From: Lachnospiraceae bacterium
Lineage (GTDB): Bacteria; Bacillota; Clostridia; Lachnospirales; Lachnospiraceae
Direction: 5' to 3'
DNA: 64,000 bases
Assembly: GCA_017521985.1 (NCBI GenBank)
Contig: JAFXAZ010000007.1
Location: forward strand, 1 to 64,000
Shown here in pieces: positions 26,866 to 36,526 of the stretch. Numbering within the stretch: the stretch's first letter is position 1; each line of letters begins with the position of its first letter. The position numbers and the translations under genes were made by a program. The notes below the pieces were generated by a model. It saw only the letters and a list, made by a program, of their open reading frames with translations. It was not told where the DNA came from and did not search any database.

Positions 26866-27723
26866 ATGCAAAAATTCAAACCATCCAATCTCCGCTTGTA
26901 TGTGCAGATTCTTTACACAATTTTGACAAACGGATACGTTTATGGTTTTATCAATGGAAAAATATACAAAGGCCCCATAAAGCAGGTCTGTGTACCGGGA
27001 CTTAACTGCTATTCCTGTCCCGGTGCCATAGCCTCCTGTCCTCTTGGTGCACTGCAGGCTGCCCTAAATGAAAGAAACATTCAGGTGCCCTTTGCGGTAC
27101 TTGGCTTCTTCTTTCTTTTCGGAAGTCTTTTCGGTCGCTTCGTTTGCGGCTGGCTTTGCCCTTTTGGTCTTTTACAAGACCTGCTACATAAAATACCGTT
27201 GTTTCGAAAACGCAAGCAACTGCCATATCACACGTTTTTAAAATATGGTAAATATGTAGTGCTTTTTGGTCTTGTCATTATAGGTTCTTCTTTTTTATTT
27301 ACAGGCTTTGCCAAAATCCCGGCATTCTGCAAATACTTATGTCCTTCCGGCACCTTTATGGGCGCGTTGCCGCTGCTCTCCGTTAACGAAGCATTACGCA
27401 GCGGGGCCGGCGGATTATTTTATTGGAAGCTTGGAATTTTGCTTCTTTTACTGGTTCTGTCCATAAAAATATATCGTCCTTTTTGCCAGTATCTCTGCCC
27501 TCTAGGTGCTATTTATGGCTGGTTTAACCGCTTTAGCCTGGTGCAGATTTGTTGGGAGAAGGAGTCTTGCATTTCCTGTATGGCATGTAGGAAAGCCTGC
27601 CCGGTAGACTTACCTCCGGAGAAAATCGACCTATCACCCGAATGCATCAAATGCGGTAAATGTATTTCTGCCTGCCCGGTGGACTGCCTGCACTTTGAAA
27701 CCTGTAAAAAAACCGATAAATAA
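26866..27723 (+). CDS. NapH-like polytopic 4Fe-4S membrane protein
   Basis: A 285-residue membrane protein with about five hydrophobic segments and several Cys motifs. CGWLCPFG near residue 100 and CQYLCPLG near 215 are the paired CX3CP motifs of the NapH/CcoG/RnfB-like family. Two ferredoxin clusters follow at the C terminus (CISCMACRKACP and CIKCGKCISACP). The start at 26866 has AAAGG ten bases upstream; an ATG at 26827 lies within the previous gene. With the TlpA-like lipoprotein it probably passes electrons from the cytoplasm to an outside thiol partner. It converges on the S8 peptidase gene with a four-base gap. Confidence 0.85.
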   Translation: MQKFKPSNLRLYVQILYTILTNGYVYGFINGKIYKGPIKQVCVPGLNCYSCPGAIASCPLGALQAALNERNIQVPFAVLGFFFLFGSLFGRFVCGWLCPFGLLQDLLHKIPLFRKRKQLPYHTFLKYGKYVVLFGLVIIGSSFLFTGFAKIPAFCKYLCPSGTFMGALPLLSVNEALRSGAGGLFYWKLGILLLLLVLSIKIYRPFCQYLCPLGAIYGWFNRFSLVQICWEKESCISCMACRKACPVDLPPEKIDLSPECIKCGKCISACPVDCLHFETCKKTDK

Positions 27724-27727
27724 ACGC

Positions 27728-29449
27728 TTATCGGCGCAGTTCGTCAAATACGCCTTGCAGATCCAGTCTGCCGTAGCCCCATTCCCGATTGGGATATGGT
27801 ACGTCGGCTTCTCTGTCCGCACCTAATACAAAGTATCCGCGGATACCCATTCCAGAAATCAACGGTGCATTTTCTTCAATAACCGCCCACTGCATAAAGT
27901 CTGCTACGGCACCTGCCACAAAGGATGCTGCGATACTGCTTCCGGTACTGCTTCCAAACGGAGTGTACACCTCAATGCCCGGTGCCACCAGTGCCGGTTT
28001 GGGATAACCCACACGATTATTACCTCTTCCGGAAAAGAAAGCAAAAGCTCCACTTTCCGAATTATACCCCCCAACGGTAAACACATCCTGTGCCATCCCA
28101 GGCTCCGTGATGGTGGTGTATGGATTAGGAGTTAAAAAATACGTACGACTGCTCAAAAACTGCTGTATAGGCAGCCACACATGAAAAATACCACTATTAA
28201 GCACGCCCTGATGATATACCGTAATGGTCCACACCCCCGGTGTGGGGTCCTGAAAACGCATAAAAATCAATTCCTGGCTGCTGAACTCCTCCACCAACAC
28301 AATATCGATGTCAATCCTAGTCCGTTCATACACAAAATTGTAACTCAGTTCTTCCTGATAATTAAAGCTGATACGTGGAATCCGTTCTCCTCCCGGACTT
28401 GTAATTCCAATTTCAAACACATCCGGACTAGACCCCCACAATTCACATACAAACCCTCGTTCTCCTTCGCCCACACGAATTTCAACATTTCGAAAAGGAT
28501 TCTGCACTTGTAACCCTTCTTCCTCCATTTGATTTAAATTCCCCAGATAATGATGGTTTGCATTTCCTTCATTACCCCCGGCAACAATTACAGCCACATT
28601 GCGCCTTTTATTTAAATCGCTCAAATAACGCCCCAATGGACTGTTACCGGCATGGTCTCCGGAATTGGTACCTACTCCTAAAACGATAACTAACGGTCTT
28701 TCAAACACCTGGGCATATTGCAGGAAATACCTGCAAGCCAGCATAATATCATTTTCCTGAAAAGCTGCAGCATCTTCGTTAATCAAGTAATATTCTCGCA
28801 AATATTCCTTAGCCTGCTTTAATTTCACAACTAAAATATCCGCATCCGGAGCCGCACCTATAAAGGTATTCTCTCCCAAATTAGTTCCTGCTGCTACCGC
28901 TGCCATTCTGCTGCCGTGCCCATCCTCATCCCAACTAGGCACCACATCCCGCGGATTATCACTTGCAAGTGCCTGATTAATATCTTCTCTGGTAAATTCA
29001 CTTCCATAAAAAAAACCGTCCGGAGCCCGCCCGGGTATTTCCAACGACTGATCCCAAATGGCTTCAATGCGTGTATTGCCAAACTGATCCCTGAATATTT
29101 CCTCAGTATAACGAATTCCGGTATCTATAAAACCTATCAGTACCTGCCTTCCGGTCAGCTCCAACGGTGGCTGCTGCACCTGATAAATAGTGGTTTTTGT
29201 CAAATTAAGTGTATTAAACTCATTCTGTACCAAGCCATACAGTTTGGGAATCCCATAATAATAATAACTGGACACTCTCACATCCGGTATTTGATTACGA
29301 TTGACATAATTAATACGAAATTGTTCATTTACCGGCAGAAAACAATAATCCAGATCTCGGTTTCTAAACCTCGATTCATCCACCACGTAATCTGCGATAT
29401 AATCCACATATTCATTAGAAATAATTGCATTACTGTTTGCACACTGCAT
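27728..29449 (-). CDS. S8 family peptidase (Csp-like subtilase)
   Basis: A 573-residue subtilisin-fold protein with no signal peptide. The catalytic Asp is in IGFIDTGIRY (near 110), the His in WDEDGHGSRMA (near 180) and the Ser in GSSIAASFVAGAVAD (near 510). The usual GTSMA is replaced by GSSIAA, with the Ser kept. A long insert between His and Ser, with a jelly-roll-like region near residues 340-440, is typical of clostridial CspA/B/C-type proteases linked to spore germination. Activity is expected because the triad is intact; a role in germination is not shown by the neighbours. Confidence 0.85.
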   Translation of the reverse strand: MQCANSNAIISNEYVDYIADYVVDESRFRNRDLDYCFLPVNEQFRINYVNRNQIPDVRVSSYYYYGIPKLYGLVQNEFNTLNLTKTTIYQVQQPPLELTGRQVLIGFIDTGIRYTEEIFRDQFGNTRIEAIWDQSLEIPGRAPDGFFYGSEFTREDINQALASDNPRDVVPSWDEDGHGSRMAAVAAGTNLGENTFIGAAPDADILVVKLKQAKEYLREYYLINEDAAAFQENDIMLACRYFLQYAQVFERPLVIVLGVGTNSGDHAGNSPLGRYLSDLNKRRNVAVIVAGGNEGNANHHYLGNLNQMEEEGLQVQNPFRNVEIRVGEGERGFVCELWGSSPDVFEIGITSPGGERIPRISFNYQEELSYNFVYERTRIDIDIVLVEEFSSQELIFMRFQDPTPGVWTITVYHQGVLNSGIFHVWLPIQQFLSSRTYFLTPNPYTTITEPGMAQDVFTVGGYNSESGAFAFFSGRGNNRVGYPKPALVAPGIEVYTPFGSSTGSSIAASFVAGAVADFMQWAVIEENAPLISGMGIRGYFVLGADREADVPYPNREWGYGRLDLQGVFDELRR

Positions 29450-29515
29450 TTAAACGCCTCGCACATATTATCTTTCTATTATATGTCCTGCAAATGAAAT
29501 ACACGCCTTATCATA

Positions 29516-30019
29516 TTAAAATTCTATAATCCTCTGCCAAATATGCTCACCCCATAGAAGTGCAGTCACACTCCCCAGGCATAATGCCGGACCCAAAGAG
29601 AGACGTTTATGAACTACATCTTGAAATGAGTTCTCTGTGTTATCTCCCTTCCCAAAATTCTCGCGTACACGCTTTAACAATAACCACAAACATAAAGTCC
29701 CCTCCGCTGCCAGCGCAACCAATCCCGCCACCAACGTCCGTTCCAGCCCCAAATACAGTCCAACCGGCACCATCATTTTTATATCTCCGCCCCCAAATGC
29801 TCCGGGACTTATCAAACTTACCAACAGCATAATGCCACTGACCGATACAGCACCTAAGATTCTAGACAAGATAGGAAGCTCCGGAAACACAAAAAACGAA
29901 ACAATTGCAGGTACAAAAAGTACCGCAATTGCTTCGTTATATATTTTTTGCTTCTGTATATCCATCCATGCGATTACCGCACATATTATCGTAAAAGTGA
30001 ACATTACGCCGGCGCGCAT
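29516..30019 (-). CDS. Prepilin peptidase (A24 family, peptidase domain only)
   Basis: A 167-residue membrane protein with about five hydrophobic helices and the two catalytic Asp motifs of type IV prepilin peptidases: AWMDIQKQKI (residues 17-26) and FGGGDIKMM (near 75). The N-terminal methylase domain of PilD is absent, as in archaeal-type and Firmicute A24 forms. Its start codon overlaps the clpX stop (TGATG), so translation is coupled to clpX. No pilin genes are in the window. Confidence 0.85.
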   Translation of the reverse strand: MRAGVMFTFTIICAVIAWMDIQKQKIYNEAIAVLFVPAIVSFFVFPELPILSRILGAVSVSGIMLLVSLISPGAFGGGDIKMMVPVGLYLGLERTLVAGLVALAAEGTLCLWLLLKRVRENFGKGDNTENSFQDVVHKRLSLGPALCLGSVTALLWGEHIWQRIIEF

Positions 30020-31527
30020 CAGAAATTGCCCCTCATATCGATTACCGGCCCGCCGGTACCTTCGATATATGCTCTGGTAATAGTTACCCGTCCGATATTG
30101 TCATCCTTTGGAATCTCGTACATAATATCCAGCATAAATTCCTCAATAATGGAACGCAATGCTCTGGCACCGATATCCTTCTTCATGGCCTTTTCTGCAA
30201 TGGCTTCCAATGCCTCATCCTCAAAAACAAGCTGCACCTCGTCTAATTCCAAAAGCTTCTGATACTGCTTCAAAATCGCATTCTTCGGCTCTTTTAAAAT
30301 ACGAACCAAGCTTTCTTTGCCCAGTCCCTGCAACGTGCAGATAACCGGCAGACGACCTAAAAACTCCGGAATCATACCAAACTTACGTAAATCCTCAATA
30401 GTAACCTTCGCCAAAAGATTTGGGTCATTGTCATAAGCATCCTTTAACTCTGCCCCAAAACCAATACTTGCCTTGCTGGTCAGACGCTCTTTAATGATAT
30501 TTTCCAAATCCGGGAATGCACCACCACAAATAAATAAAATATTTTTGGTATTTACCGTAGCAAGCGGCACCATGGCATTTTTGCTGTTAGCACCCACCGG
30601 AACTTCAATTTCAGAGCCTTCCAAAAGCTTCAGCATACCCTGCTGTACACTTTCGCCGGAAACGTCGCGAGCATGAGTGTCCTTCTTCTTGGCAATCTTG
30701 TCGATTTCATCGATAAAGATAATGCCTCGCTCTGCCTTCTCTACATCATTGTCTGCAGCTGCCAAAAGCTTGCTGACAACACTTTCAATATCATCACCAA
30801 TATAGCCCGCTTCCGTCAAAGATGTGGCATCCGCAATAGCAAGCGGCACATCCAGCAGACGAGCTAACGTCTTAACCAAAAACGTCTTACCGGAACCGGT
30901 AGGTCCAATCATAAGCATATTAGACTTTTCAATTTCAATAGTATCCTGTGTGCCTGTAGCCACACGCTTATAATGGTTATAAACTGCAACGGAAATAGCC
31001 TTCTTTGCATGCTCCTGACCTACTACATACTCATCCAGACCTGCTTTGATTTTGTGCGGTGCCGGAATATCCTTTAACTGGATTGGCGGTACGTCAGACT
31101 TTTTCTTTTTCTTAAGCTTCTGCTTCTCTGACATACCCCTGCCCTGTAAATCCGCCATATTAATAAAACGAATCTGTGGGAAGCCTTTTGGCAAACCATT
31201 TGGTTCGTCGCTGCTTTTTTGCTCCTCCTTTGACTCCTCTTCGCCTTCCTTCACACCAAACATCTGGCGCTCAAACTCCGCCATCTGCTGCCTAAACTCC
31301 GGACTATCTAAAATGCCCTGCATCTGCATATCATTTACCATGTCCATGGTACGGTGCATGCAATCATCACAAATACAAACATTCCCCGGCATATGTACCA
31401 TGCGACCGGCCTTACTCTCAGGCCTATGACACATCATACACACTTCTTCATATTCATCGTCATCCTCTTCCACGGATTCCACTTTCTCTATTTCTTCTAC
31501 ATCTGTATACTTTAAATCGTCAGACAT
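30019..31527 (-). CDS. clpX: ATP-dependent protease ATPase subunit ClpX (extended form)
   Basis: A 502-residue AAA+ unfoldase, about 80 residues longer than usual. The zinc domain is intact (Cys30, Cys33, Cys53, Cys56) but preceded by an acidic tail. A charged linker runs through EEESKEEQKSSDEP and KQKLKKKKKSD. Walker A is GPTGSGKT, Walker B IIFIDEIDK, pore loop GYIGDD, and the ClpP-binding IGF loop is kept in SKASIGFGAE. The sensor-2 arginine lies in IGARALRSIIEE. The neighbour is a prepilin peptidase rather than clpP or lon, so this may be a second ClpX; whether a standard clpX exists elsewhere cannot be seen. Confidence 0.9.
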   Translation of the reverse strand: MSDDLKYTDVEEIEKVESVEEDDDEYEEVCMMCHRPESKAGRMVHMPGNVCICDDCMHRTMDMVNDMQMQGILDSPEFRQQMAEFERQMFGVKEGEEESKEEQKSSDEPNGLPKGFPQIRFINMADLQGRGMSEKQKLKKKKKSDVPPIQLKDIPAPHKIKAGLDEYVVGQEHAKKAISVAVYNHYKRVATGTQDTIEIEKSNMLMIGPTGSGKTFLVKTLARLLDVPLAIADATSLTEAGYIGDDIESVVSKLLAAADNDVEKAERGIIFIDEIDKIAKKKDTHARDVSGESVQQGMLKLLEGSEIEVPVGANSKNAMVPLATVNTKNILFICGGAFPDLENIIKERLTSKASIGFGAELKDAYDNDPNLLAKVTIEDLRKFGMIPEFLGRLPVICTLQGLGKESLVRILKEPKNAILKQYQKLLELDEVQLVFEDEALEAIAEKAMKKDIGARALRSIIEEFMLDIMYEIPKDDNIGRVTITRAYIEGTGGPVIDMRGNF

Positions 31528-31613
31528 ATAATATCCTCCTCGTAATCACATGCCCCTAGTATACCAAGGAAGTGGTGTTATCGCAAGTGAAGTTTTTATA
31601 AACAAATTTAAAA

Positions 31614-32282
31614 TCAGAAAAATACGCCCTTTGCTTGTTCCTTAATTTCTTTTGATGCAGCAAAAGGAATTCTTGTAGTATAACCATTCTTAGCAGCCAC
31701 AATTTTCTTGGTTGGCCATGCAAAAATATCCTTGTTCCATTCGTTGATTGTATCGTTATAGAGTTCTCTTGCTGCAGTAATTTCTCTCTGCAGGTACATA
31801 TTCTGCTGCATCGCATCTGCTATTTCACGGTGAGCAGCAAGGTCCGGATAACTCTCTACTGCAACATGAACATTTCTTGCAATATTTTCAATCTGACCAC
31901 TGATTTCATTACGGGCAGTATCTGTATCCCCCTTATTTCCCGCTCTGTATTTTGCAATATTTTCAAATGTGCTCTTGTCAAGGTCAATCGCCTTGTCCAA
32001 AAGACGGGCACAGTTTTGGAGTACCATAACTCTCTGCTCAAGGTAATTGTCAATCTGTGAAGCGTTTCTCTGAATTTTCTGCTGCAACTGGTCAAAATGC
32101 TTTTGTGCATTTGTCTTCATAAACAAGAAAATAAGACCCGGCAGTATGCCGCAAACCCATAACATAATTTCAAACAACTTTGAGCCGAACCCCACTTCAA
32201 CAGGAATTTTCTTAAAAATTACATTTGTGTCGAGCCCTTCTTCTCTAACCTCCGGATTAAGTTCATCTAATTGATTTGCCAT
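31614..32282 (-). CDS. LemA family protein
   Basis: A 222-residue protein with one N-terminal transmembrane helix (LFEIMLWVCGILPGLIFLFM, about 37-56) and a long helical LemA domain (QLQQKIQRNASQIDNYLEQR, then YPDLAAHREIADAMQQ). The usual LemA N terminus is replaced by a soluble 35-residue lead. It ends the MBL/unknown/LemA operon and has AAGGAG upstream of its ATG. LemA proteins are bundle-forming membrane proteins of poorly known function; here it probably works with the preceding membrane protein. Confidence 0.8.
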   Translation of the reverse strand: MANQLDELNPEVREEGLDTNVIFKKIPVEVGFGSKLFEIMLWVCGILPGLIFLFMKTNAQKHFDQLQQKIQRNASQIDNYLEQRVMVLQNCARLLDKAIDLDKSTFENIAKYRAGNKGDTDTARNEISGQIENIARNVHVAVESYPDLAAHREIADAMQQNMYLQREITAARELYNDTINEWNKDIFAWPTKKIVAAKNGYTTRIPFAASKEIKEQAKGVFF

Positions 32283-32300
32283 CTTGTGTTCTCCTTTTTC

Positions 32301-33902
32301 TTAAGAATTAAATATACATAAGCCGTTATGCTTACCTATCACTTTTTTATTTGCTGCTATTTTTTCTGTAGAAACATAGAAGTTTTTGCTTGCCTCAAGC
32401 GGCAGGTATTCATCCCATGAAACCGATACATCGTGATAGCGTCCGTCGCCGCCATATACAGAAACAACATCCACTCGTTTTTCTATATCGTAAGAATATG
32501 CTGTGATACAAGTTTCATCGATATTGTCTTTTGAACGAACAAATGTCGATTTCAAGATCGCCTGCGTTTTCGTGCTTGGATGAGCTACAAAGCGATAGCC
32601 CACAGCATTTGCAAGTGCTTCACATTCTTTGAGCGAGTATACCTGTGAATAATCCGGTATCGGTTTTAAAGAATGTACCGGTCTTTCCTGATATATCGGT
32701 ATAGCCCAAATCGGTGCAAAATCAAAGTATACTGCTTTGAAAAACTCTTGATTTTTGCCTATAAAGTTTTCCTTGATAATATCATAGGAATAGGAAGTAT
32801 ATTTATCCGGTGACAAATATAGGTCTCTTCCCTGACTATGTTCCGATATAATGCTGTTTGTACGCTTTGATTTTATAAAATTAAAATCATCACCATATCC
32901 AATTTTTGAAAGTATCAAATCAACCATATTGGTTTGAGCAAGCGGTGTAAAAAGTGTTCTGAACTGAACTTCATTTGTTCTATCCAAGGCATCAAATAAG
33001 ACTTCAAAATCGGTATTGGACATACTCATAAAGTCATCATTCTGACTGATTGCCTGATCGGTTTTCCTATCCAGTTTCCTTTCTCCGCGCTTTACAAATC
33101 GTTCAATCGCCTGCTCGCTTTTCCGGTCAAGATGAGAGGCATCCCGGCTAAATGTCAAATCCGGTCCGCCTTGTGAGCAATAATTTAACACAATCTGATT
33201 CTTGTAAAACGGCTTTGGTTTTGTAACGGTAGCATGAAGTCTCTCAGACTTCCTCCGTGTTTTCATTTTACCATCAGAGTCACGATAGGTTTCTGTCCAA
33301 TGAATGGTTTTATATCCATGATACGTTTCCATTCCCATTCTATGTACCACTTTGTTTTCAAACAAAAATGGATTATCATTGTATCTTCCGGCCAACACCT
33401 TAACGGTAGATTGTTCATTATTGTTATGTTCCTTGAAATCGTAATTGATTTTCATATCTGCTTCCTGTTCCACAGAAAAATAATTATCAAAAGATATCAT
33501 AGGAATGGTTTTTTCAATAAGAACTATCCCATCTCTTTCTGTAAAAAGCGCATTAAGCGGAGTCATTTGACGATTTGCTTCTGCTAACAATTCATCAGCC
33601 CTTTTATCCGCCTCCTCGATTTCCTTCCTGAGTTCTTTGATTTTCGGTGTTGTTTTCTTAATTACAACCGGTATCAGTATAATGGTGATACACATTATCA
33701 CTCGCCAAAATCTTAATTTATTTACCTTTTTCTTTAACCCTGCAATATTCTCTTTGTACTCGTTATATGCCCTTACTGTTTCGCGGTTTTGTTCTATATT
33801 AATACCGGATTTTTGTACAAGGCTTTCCAAAAATTCGCTTGCCTTTTTTAAGTGAAGTTCTCTGTATTTACTTTCAAACTCCTCTAGTGGATTATAAATC
33901 AT
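32301..33902 (-). CDS. Membrane-anchored coiled-coil protein of unknown function
   Basis: A 533-residue protein. Residues 1-65 are helical, a transmembrane segment follows (FWRVIMCITIILIPVVI, about 66-82), then a coiled coil (KIKELRKEIEEADKRADELL) and a large soluble mixed domain with no motif I recognise. The start is the ATG at 33902, since GGAGG lies six bases upstream; a GTG one codon earlier is less likely. It overlaps the MBL stop by one base (TGATG) and is followed by lemA after 18 bases. Pairing with LemA recalls similar two-gene units in Firmicutes and Mollicutes; I cannot name its role. Confidence 0.65.
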   Translation of the reverse strand: MIYNPLEEFESKYRELHLKKASEFLESLVQKSGINIEQNRETVRAYNEYKENIAGLKKKVNKLRFWRVIMCITIILIPVVIKKTTPKIKELRKEIEEADKRADELLAEANRQMTPLNALFTERDGIVLIEKTIPMISFDNYFSVEQEADMKINYDFKEHNNNEQSTVKVLAGRYNDNPFLFENKVVHRMGMETYHGYKTIHWTETYRDSDGKMKTRRKSERLHATVTKPKPFYKNQIVLNYCSQGGPDLTFSRDASHLDRKSEQAIERFVKRGERKLDRKTDQAISQNDDFMSMSNTDFEVLFDALDRTNEVQFRTLFTPLAQTNMVDLILSKIGYGDDFNFIKSKRTNSIISEHSQGRDLYLSPDKYTSYSYDIIKENFIGKNQEFFKAVYFDFAPIWAIPIYQERPVHSLKPIPDYSQVYSLKECEALANAVGYRFVAHPSTKTQAILKSTFVRSKDNIDETCITAYSYDIEKRVDVVSVYGGDGRYHDVSVSWDEYLPLEASKNFYVSTEKIAANKKVIGKHNGLCIFNS

Positions 33903-34891
33903 CACTTTCCTCCCGGCGTCATTATTTCCTCTTCTGTCACCATTCTATCTGTAGCCACCGAGATAGCATTACCATCGGACGTAAACACAATATCTCCCTG
34001 AAGATCCGTTCTAAAAATCTTTACCTCTGCATCTCTCAGTCTACTCAAAGTTTCATCCATTGGATGTCCATAGCTGTTATCTTTACCTACTGAAATCACA
34101 GCGTACGCCGGCATGATTTCTCGAAGGAATGGATAACTGGTACTGGTATCACTTCCATGGTGTCCCACCTTCAAGACGGTAGCCGATAAATCTACCCCGG
34201 AATCAAGAATCACTTGCTCTGCTTCACGCTCTGCATCTCCTGTAAATAAAAATGTCGTTTCACCATACTGTATGCTTAGAACGATAGAGGAATTATTGGT
34301 GTCACTCCCGGCATTCAGTCCAAGAATTGTTATTTCTGCACTTCCAAGAGAATATGTATCGCCAACAGCGGGAATAACAATCCCATTTCCCTTTTGACCC
34401 GCATAGTTTGAAAAATCTTCAAAAGCTTTGCTGTCATAGGAATCCACAGGGCAAAGCGTCAAATTAGCTGAAGCATAGCTGAATGCACCCGGCAAACCGC
34501 CAATATGATCTTCATGTGCATGTGTACCAACAACAATATCTAAATATTGCACATTATTATTTTTTAACACTGTATAAATCAAATCGGAATCACCTTTATT
34601 TCCACCATCTATCAACATGTAATGTCCATCACATTCAACCAAAGCTGCATCCGCCTGACCAACATCGATAAACTTTACCGAAAATGTGGAATCCACCGGT
34701 GTATCATCCGTTAGTTGATTATCCGCCACTGCTATTTCGGAAACACCTGTAGTCTCATAAATTTCATCCTTGAAAGAACCTACACAAAGAAAGGCAACTG
34801 CAATAACACCACATAAAAGACTGCTTACAGAACCCCTATTTTTACTTTTCCATTGCGTTTTTCTCCCAAAACCGTTTGTTCTCTTTTTCAT
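33902..34891 (-). CDS. Secreted or membrane-anchored MBL-fold hydrolase (ComEC-C-like)
   Basis: A 329-residue protein with an N-terminal signal anchor (SVSSLLCGVIAVAFLCVGSF, about 20-39) and a metallo-beta-lactamase domain. THAHEDHIGG near residue 128 is the HXHXDH metal motif. FLFTGDAEREAE and LKVGHHGSDTS supply further ligands. It matches the C-terminal domain of ComEC/Rec2, which degrades one DNA strand during uptake, but lacks the channel part. An extracellular nuclease or phosphodiesterase is plausible. The gene starts the operon shared with the unknown membrane protein and LemA. Confidence 0.8.
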   Translation of the reverse strand: MKKRTNGFGRKTQWKSKNRGSVSSLLCGVIAVAFLCVGSFKDEIYETTGVSEIAVADNQLTDDTPVDSTFSVKFIDVGQADAALVECDGHYMLIDGGNKGDSDLIYTVLKNNNVQYLDIVVGTHAHEDHIGGLPGAFSYASANLTLCPVDSYDSKAFEDFSNYAGQKGNGIVIPAVGDTYSLGSAEITILGLNAGSDTNNSSIVLSIQYGETTFLFTGDAEREAEQVILDSGVDLSATVLKVGHHGSDTSTSYPFLREIMPAYAVISVGKDNSYGHPMDETLSRLRDAEVKIFRTDLQGDIVFTSDGNAISVATDRMVTEEEIMTPGGK

Positions 34892-34944
34892 TTGAATTTT
34901 CTCACTTATTAAACTTCTTACTTAATATAATATTGGTTTAGGCC

Positions 34945-36492
34945 CTATGCATGCTTTTTCTTTCGCTTCTTAGCCACCATCAGAACGGTACCTGTTCCTG
35001 CTAAGCCTATAATAGCCATTATGCCAGTAATTGGCGAACTAATTTTAACTTCATATCCAACCCAAAAACCATCATCTGTAGTAGCAATTACATTAACTGT
35101 ACCACCTTTCAAGGCAGTTAAAACACCATCTGAATCAATGGTAGCTATTTTCGAATCACTAGTACTCCATGTCACATTAGGATATGTCGCATTTTCCGGG
35201 TAAACATCCGCCTTAAAAACAGACGTCTCACCTACAGAAAGAGAATCCCCTACACTCGAAGTAACCTGAACATTTTCTACCTTAATAGGAAAAATGCTTA
35301 ATTCATGTGTTGCAGTTACATCTTTATGAACTGCCGTGATAACTACCTTTCCTAGTCCTTTAGTAACCAATCGACCTTCTTCCAAGATTTCAACAATGGA
35401 ATTGTTATCTACTTTCCATTGTACGCTTTGATTAGTAGCATTCTCAGGTATAATATTAACCCCGAGTTTAAATTCTTCTCCAAGCAGCATGGAAGAGGGG
35501 CAGTCAATCACTAATGATTCTGCGACAATTTCATTTACATTCACAGAAACAGATCCTTTAATCCCATTTGAAGATGTCGCTATAATTACAGTTTGTCCAC
35601 AGGCAAGTGCCTTAATCCTTCCGTCTTCACTAACAGATGCTACCTCCTGATTCGTAGATTCCCAGGTTAATTGGGTAAAGGTTGCATCTGCAGGATATAC
35701 TGTAGCCTTCATGGTATATTCAGCACCGAGGTTAAGATCAAGCACATTCACATCCATCTCTACTGATTCTACAGGCTTTTCTTTTACATCAAACGTGATT
35801 TTTCCTTCTACTCCGTTACTGGCTGTTGCTTTTATTTCTGCTTTTCCCTCAGCAAGTAACTTAACATTACCATTTGATGAAACGGTTGCAATTGCAGCAT
35901 CACTACTTGACCACGAAATCGTTGGATTATCAACATTTTCAGGCTCTATATAAGCTTTAAGTTGAAACTCGGTACCGATATAATAATTTTCCATATCAGA
36001 CATTTCGGAAATTGTAACATTTTCTGCAACTATTTCTTTTACAGTAACTTTCAGTGTTCCTTTTTTTCCATTAAATGACTCCGCTGTAACAATTGCGGTA
36101 CCATAGTTCAATGCCTCTATCATTCCATTTGAAACAGCGACCACATTTGAATCGCTTGAACTCCATGTCACATTAGTGTCGCATGAATTTTCCGGATATA
36201 TATTGGCTGAAATAGATACCTTTTCACCTATTCCAAGCGTTTCCTTTTCAGCATTTACCTTAACACTAGATGGGAAAATATCTCTATATGGACAGTACCC
36301 ATCAGTATGTAGGTGTGCAGGATAGCCTCCACAATGATAATGGTAACTGCCCAACCCACTCTTGTTTTTATTATCCTTATGTCCACCATTACTATCCGTT
36401 TTTCCGGAATGTGCAAATGCTGTAATTGGCATAGATAAAATTAAAATAAAAACACATAAATAATACAATATTTTTTTCTTATAAGATTTCAT
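34945..36492 (-). CDS. YHYH-domain surface protein with Ig-like repeats
   Basis: A 515-residue exported protein: signal peptide ending near AFAHS; a His-rich YHYH module with SYHYHCGGYPAHLH (about 49-62); about five BIG2 bacterial Ig-like repeats, each with VTWSSSDSNVVAVSNG-like cores; and a C-terminal helix (ITGIMAIIGLAGTGTVLMVA) ending in KKRKKK that anchors it in the membrane. The YHYH module often accompanies extracellular nuclease or metal-binding domains. The protein probably displays the module at the wall surface. RBS AGGAGG is present. Confidence 0.85.
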   Translation of the reverse strand: MKSYKKKILYYLCVFILILSMPITAFAHSGKTDSNGGHKDNKNKSGLGSYHYHCGGYPAHLHTDGYCPYRDIFPSSVKVNAEKETLGIGEKVSISANIYPENSCDTNVTWSSSDSNVVAVSNGMIEALNYGTAIVTAESFNGKKGTLKVTVKEIVAENVTISEMSDMENYYIGTEFQLKAYIEPENVDNPTISWSSSDAAIATVSSNGNVKLLAEGKAEIKATASNGVEGKITFDVKEKPVESVEMDVNVLDLNLGAEYTMKATVYPADATFTQLTWESTNQEVASVSEDGRIKALACGQTVIIATSSNGIKGSVSVNVNEIVAESLVIDCPSSMLLGEEFKLGVNIIPENATNQSVQWKVDNNSIVEILEEGRLVTKGLGKVVITAVHKDVTATHELSIFPIKVENVQVTSSVGDSLSVGETSVFKADVYPENATYPNVTWSTSDSKIATIDSDGVLTALKGGTVNVIATTDDGFWVGYEVKISSPITGIMAIIGLAGTGTVLMVAKKRKKKHA

Positions 36493-36526
36493 GTATTCCT
36501 CCTATTTATCAGGAGTGATAATATAT

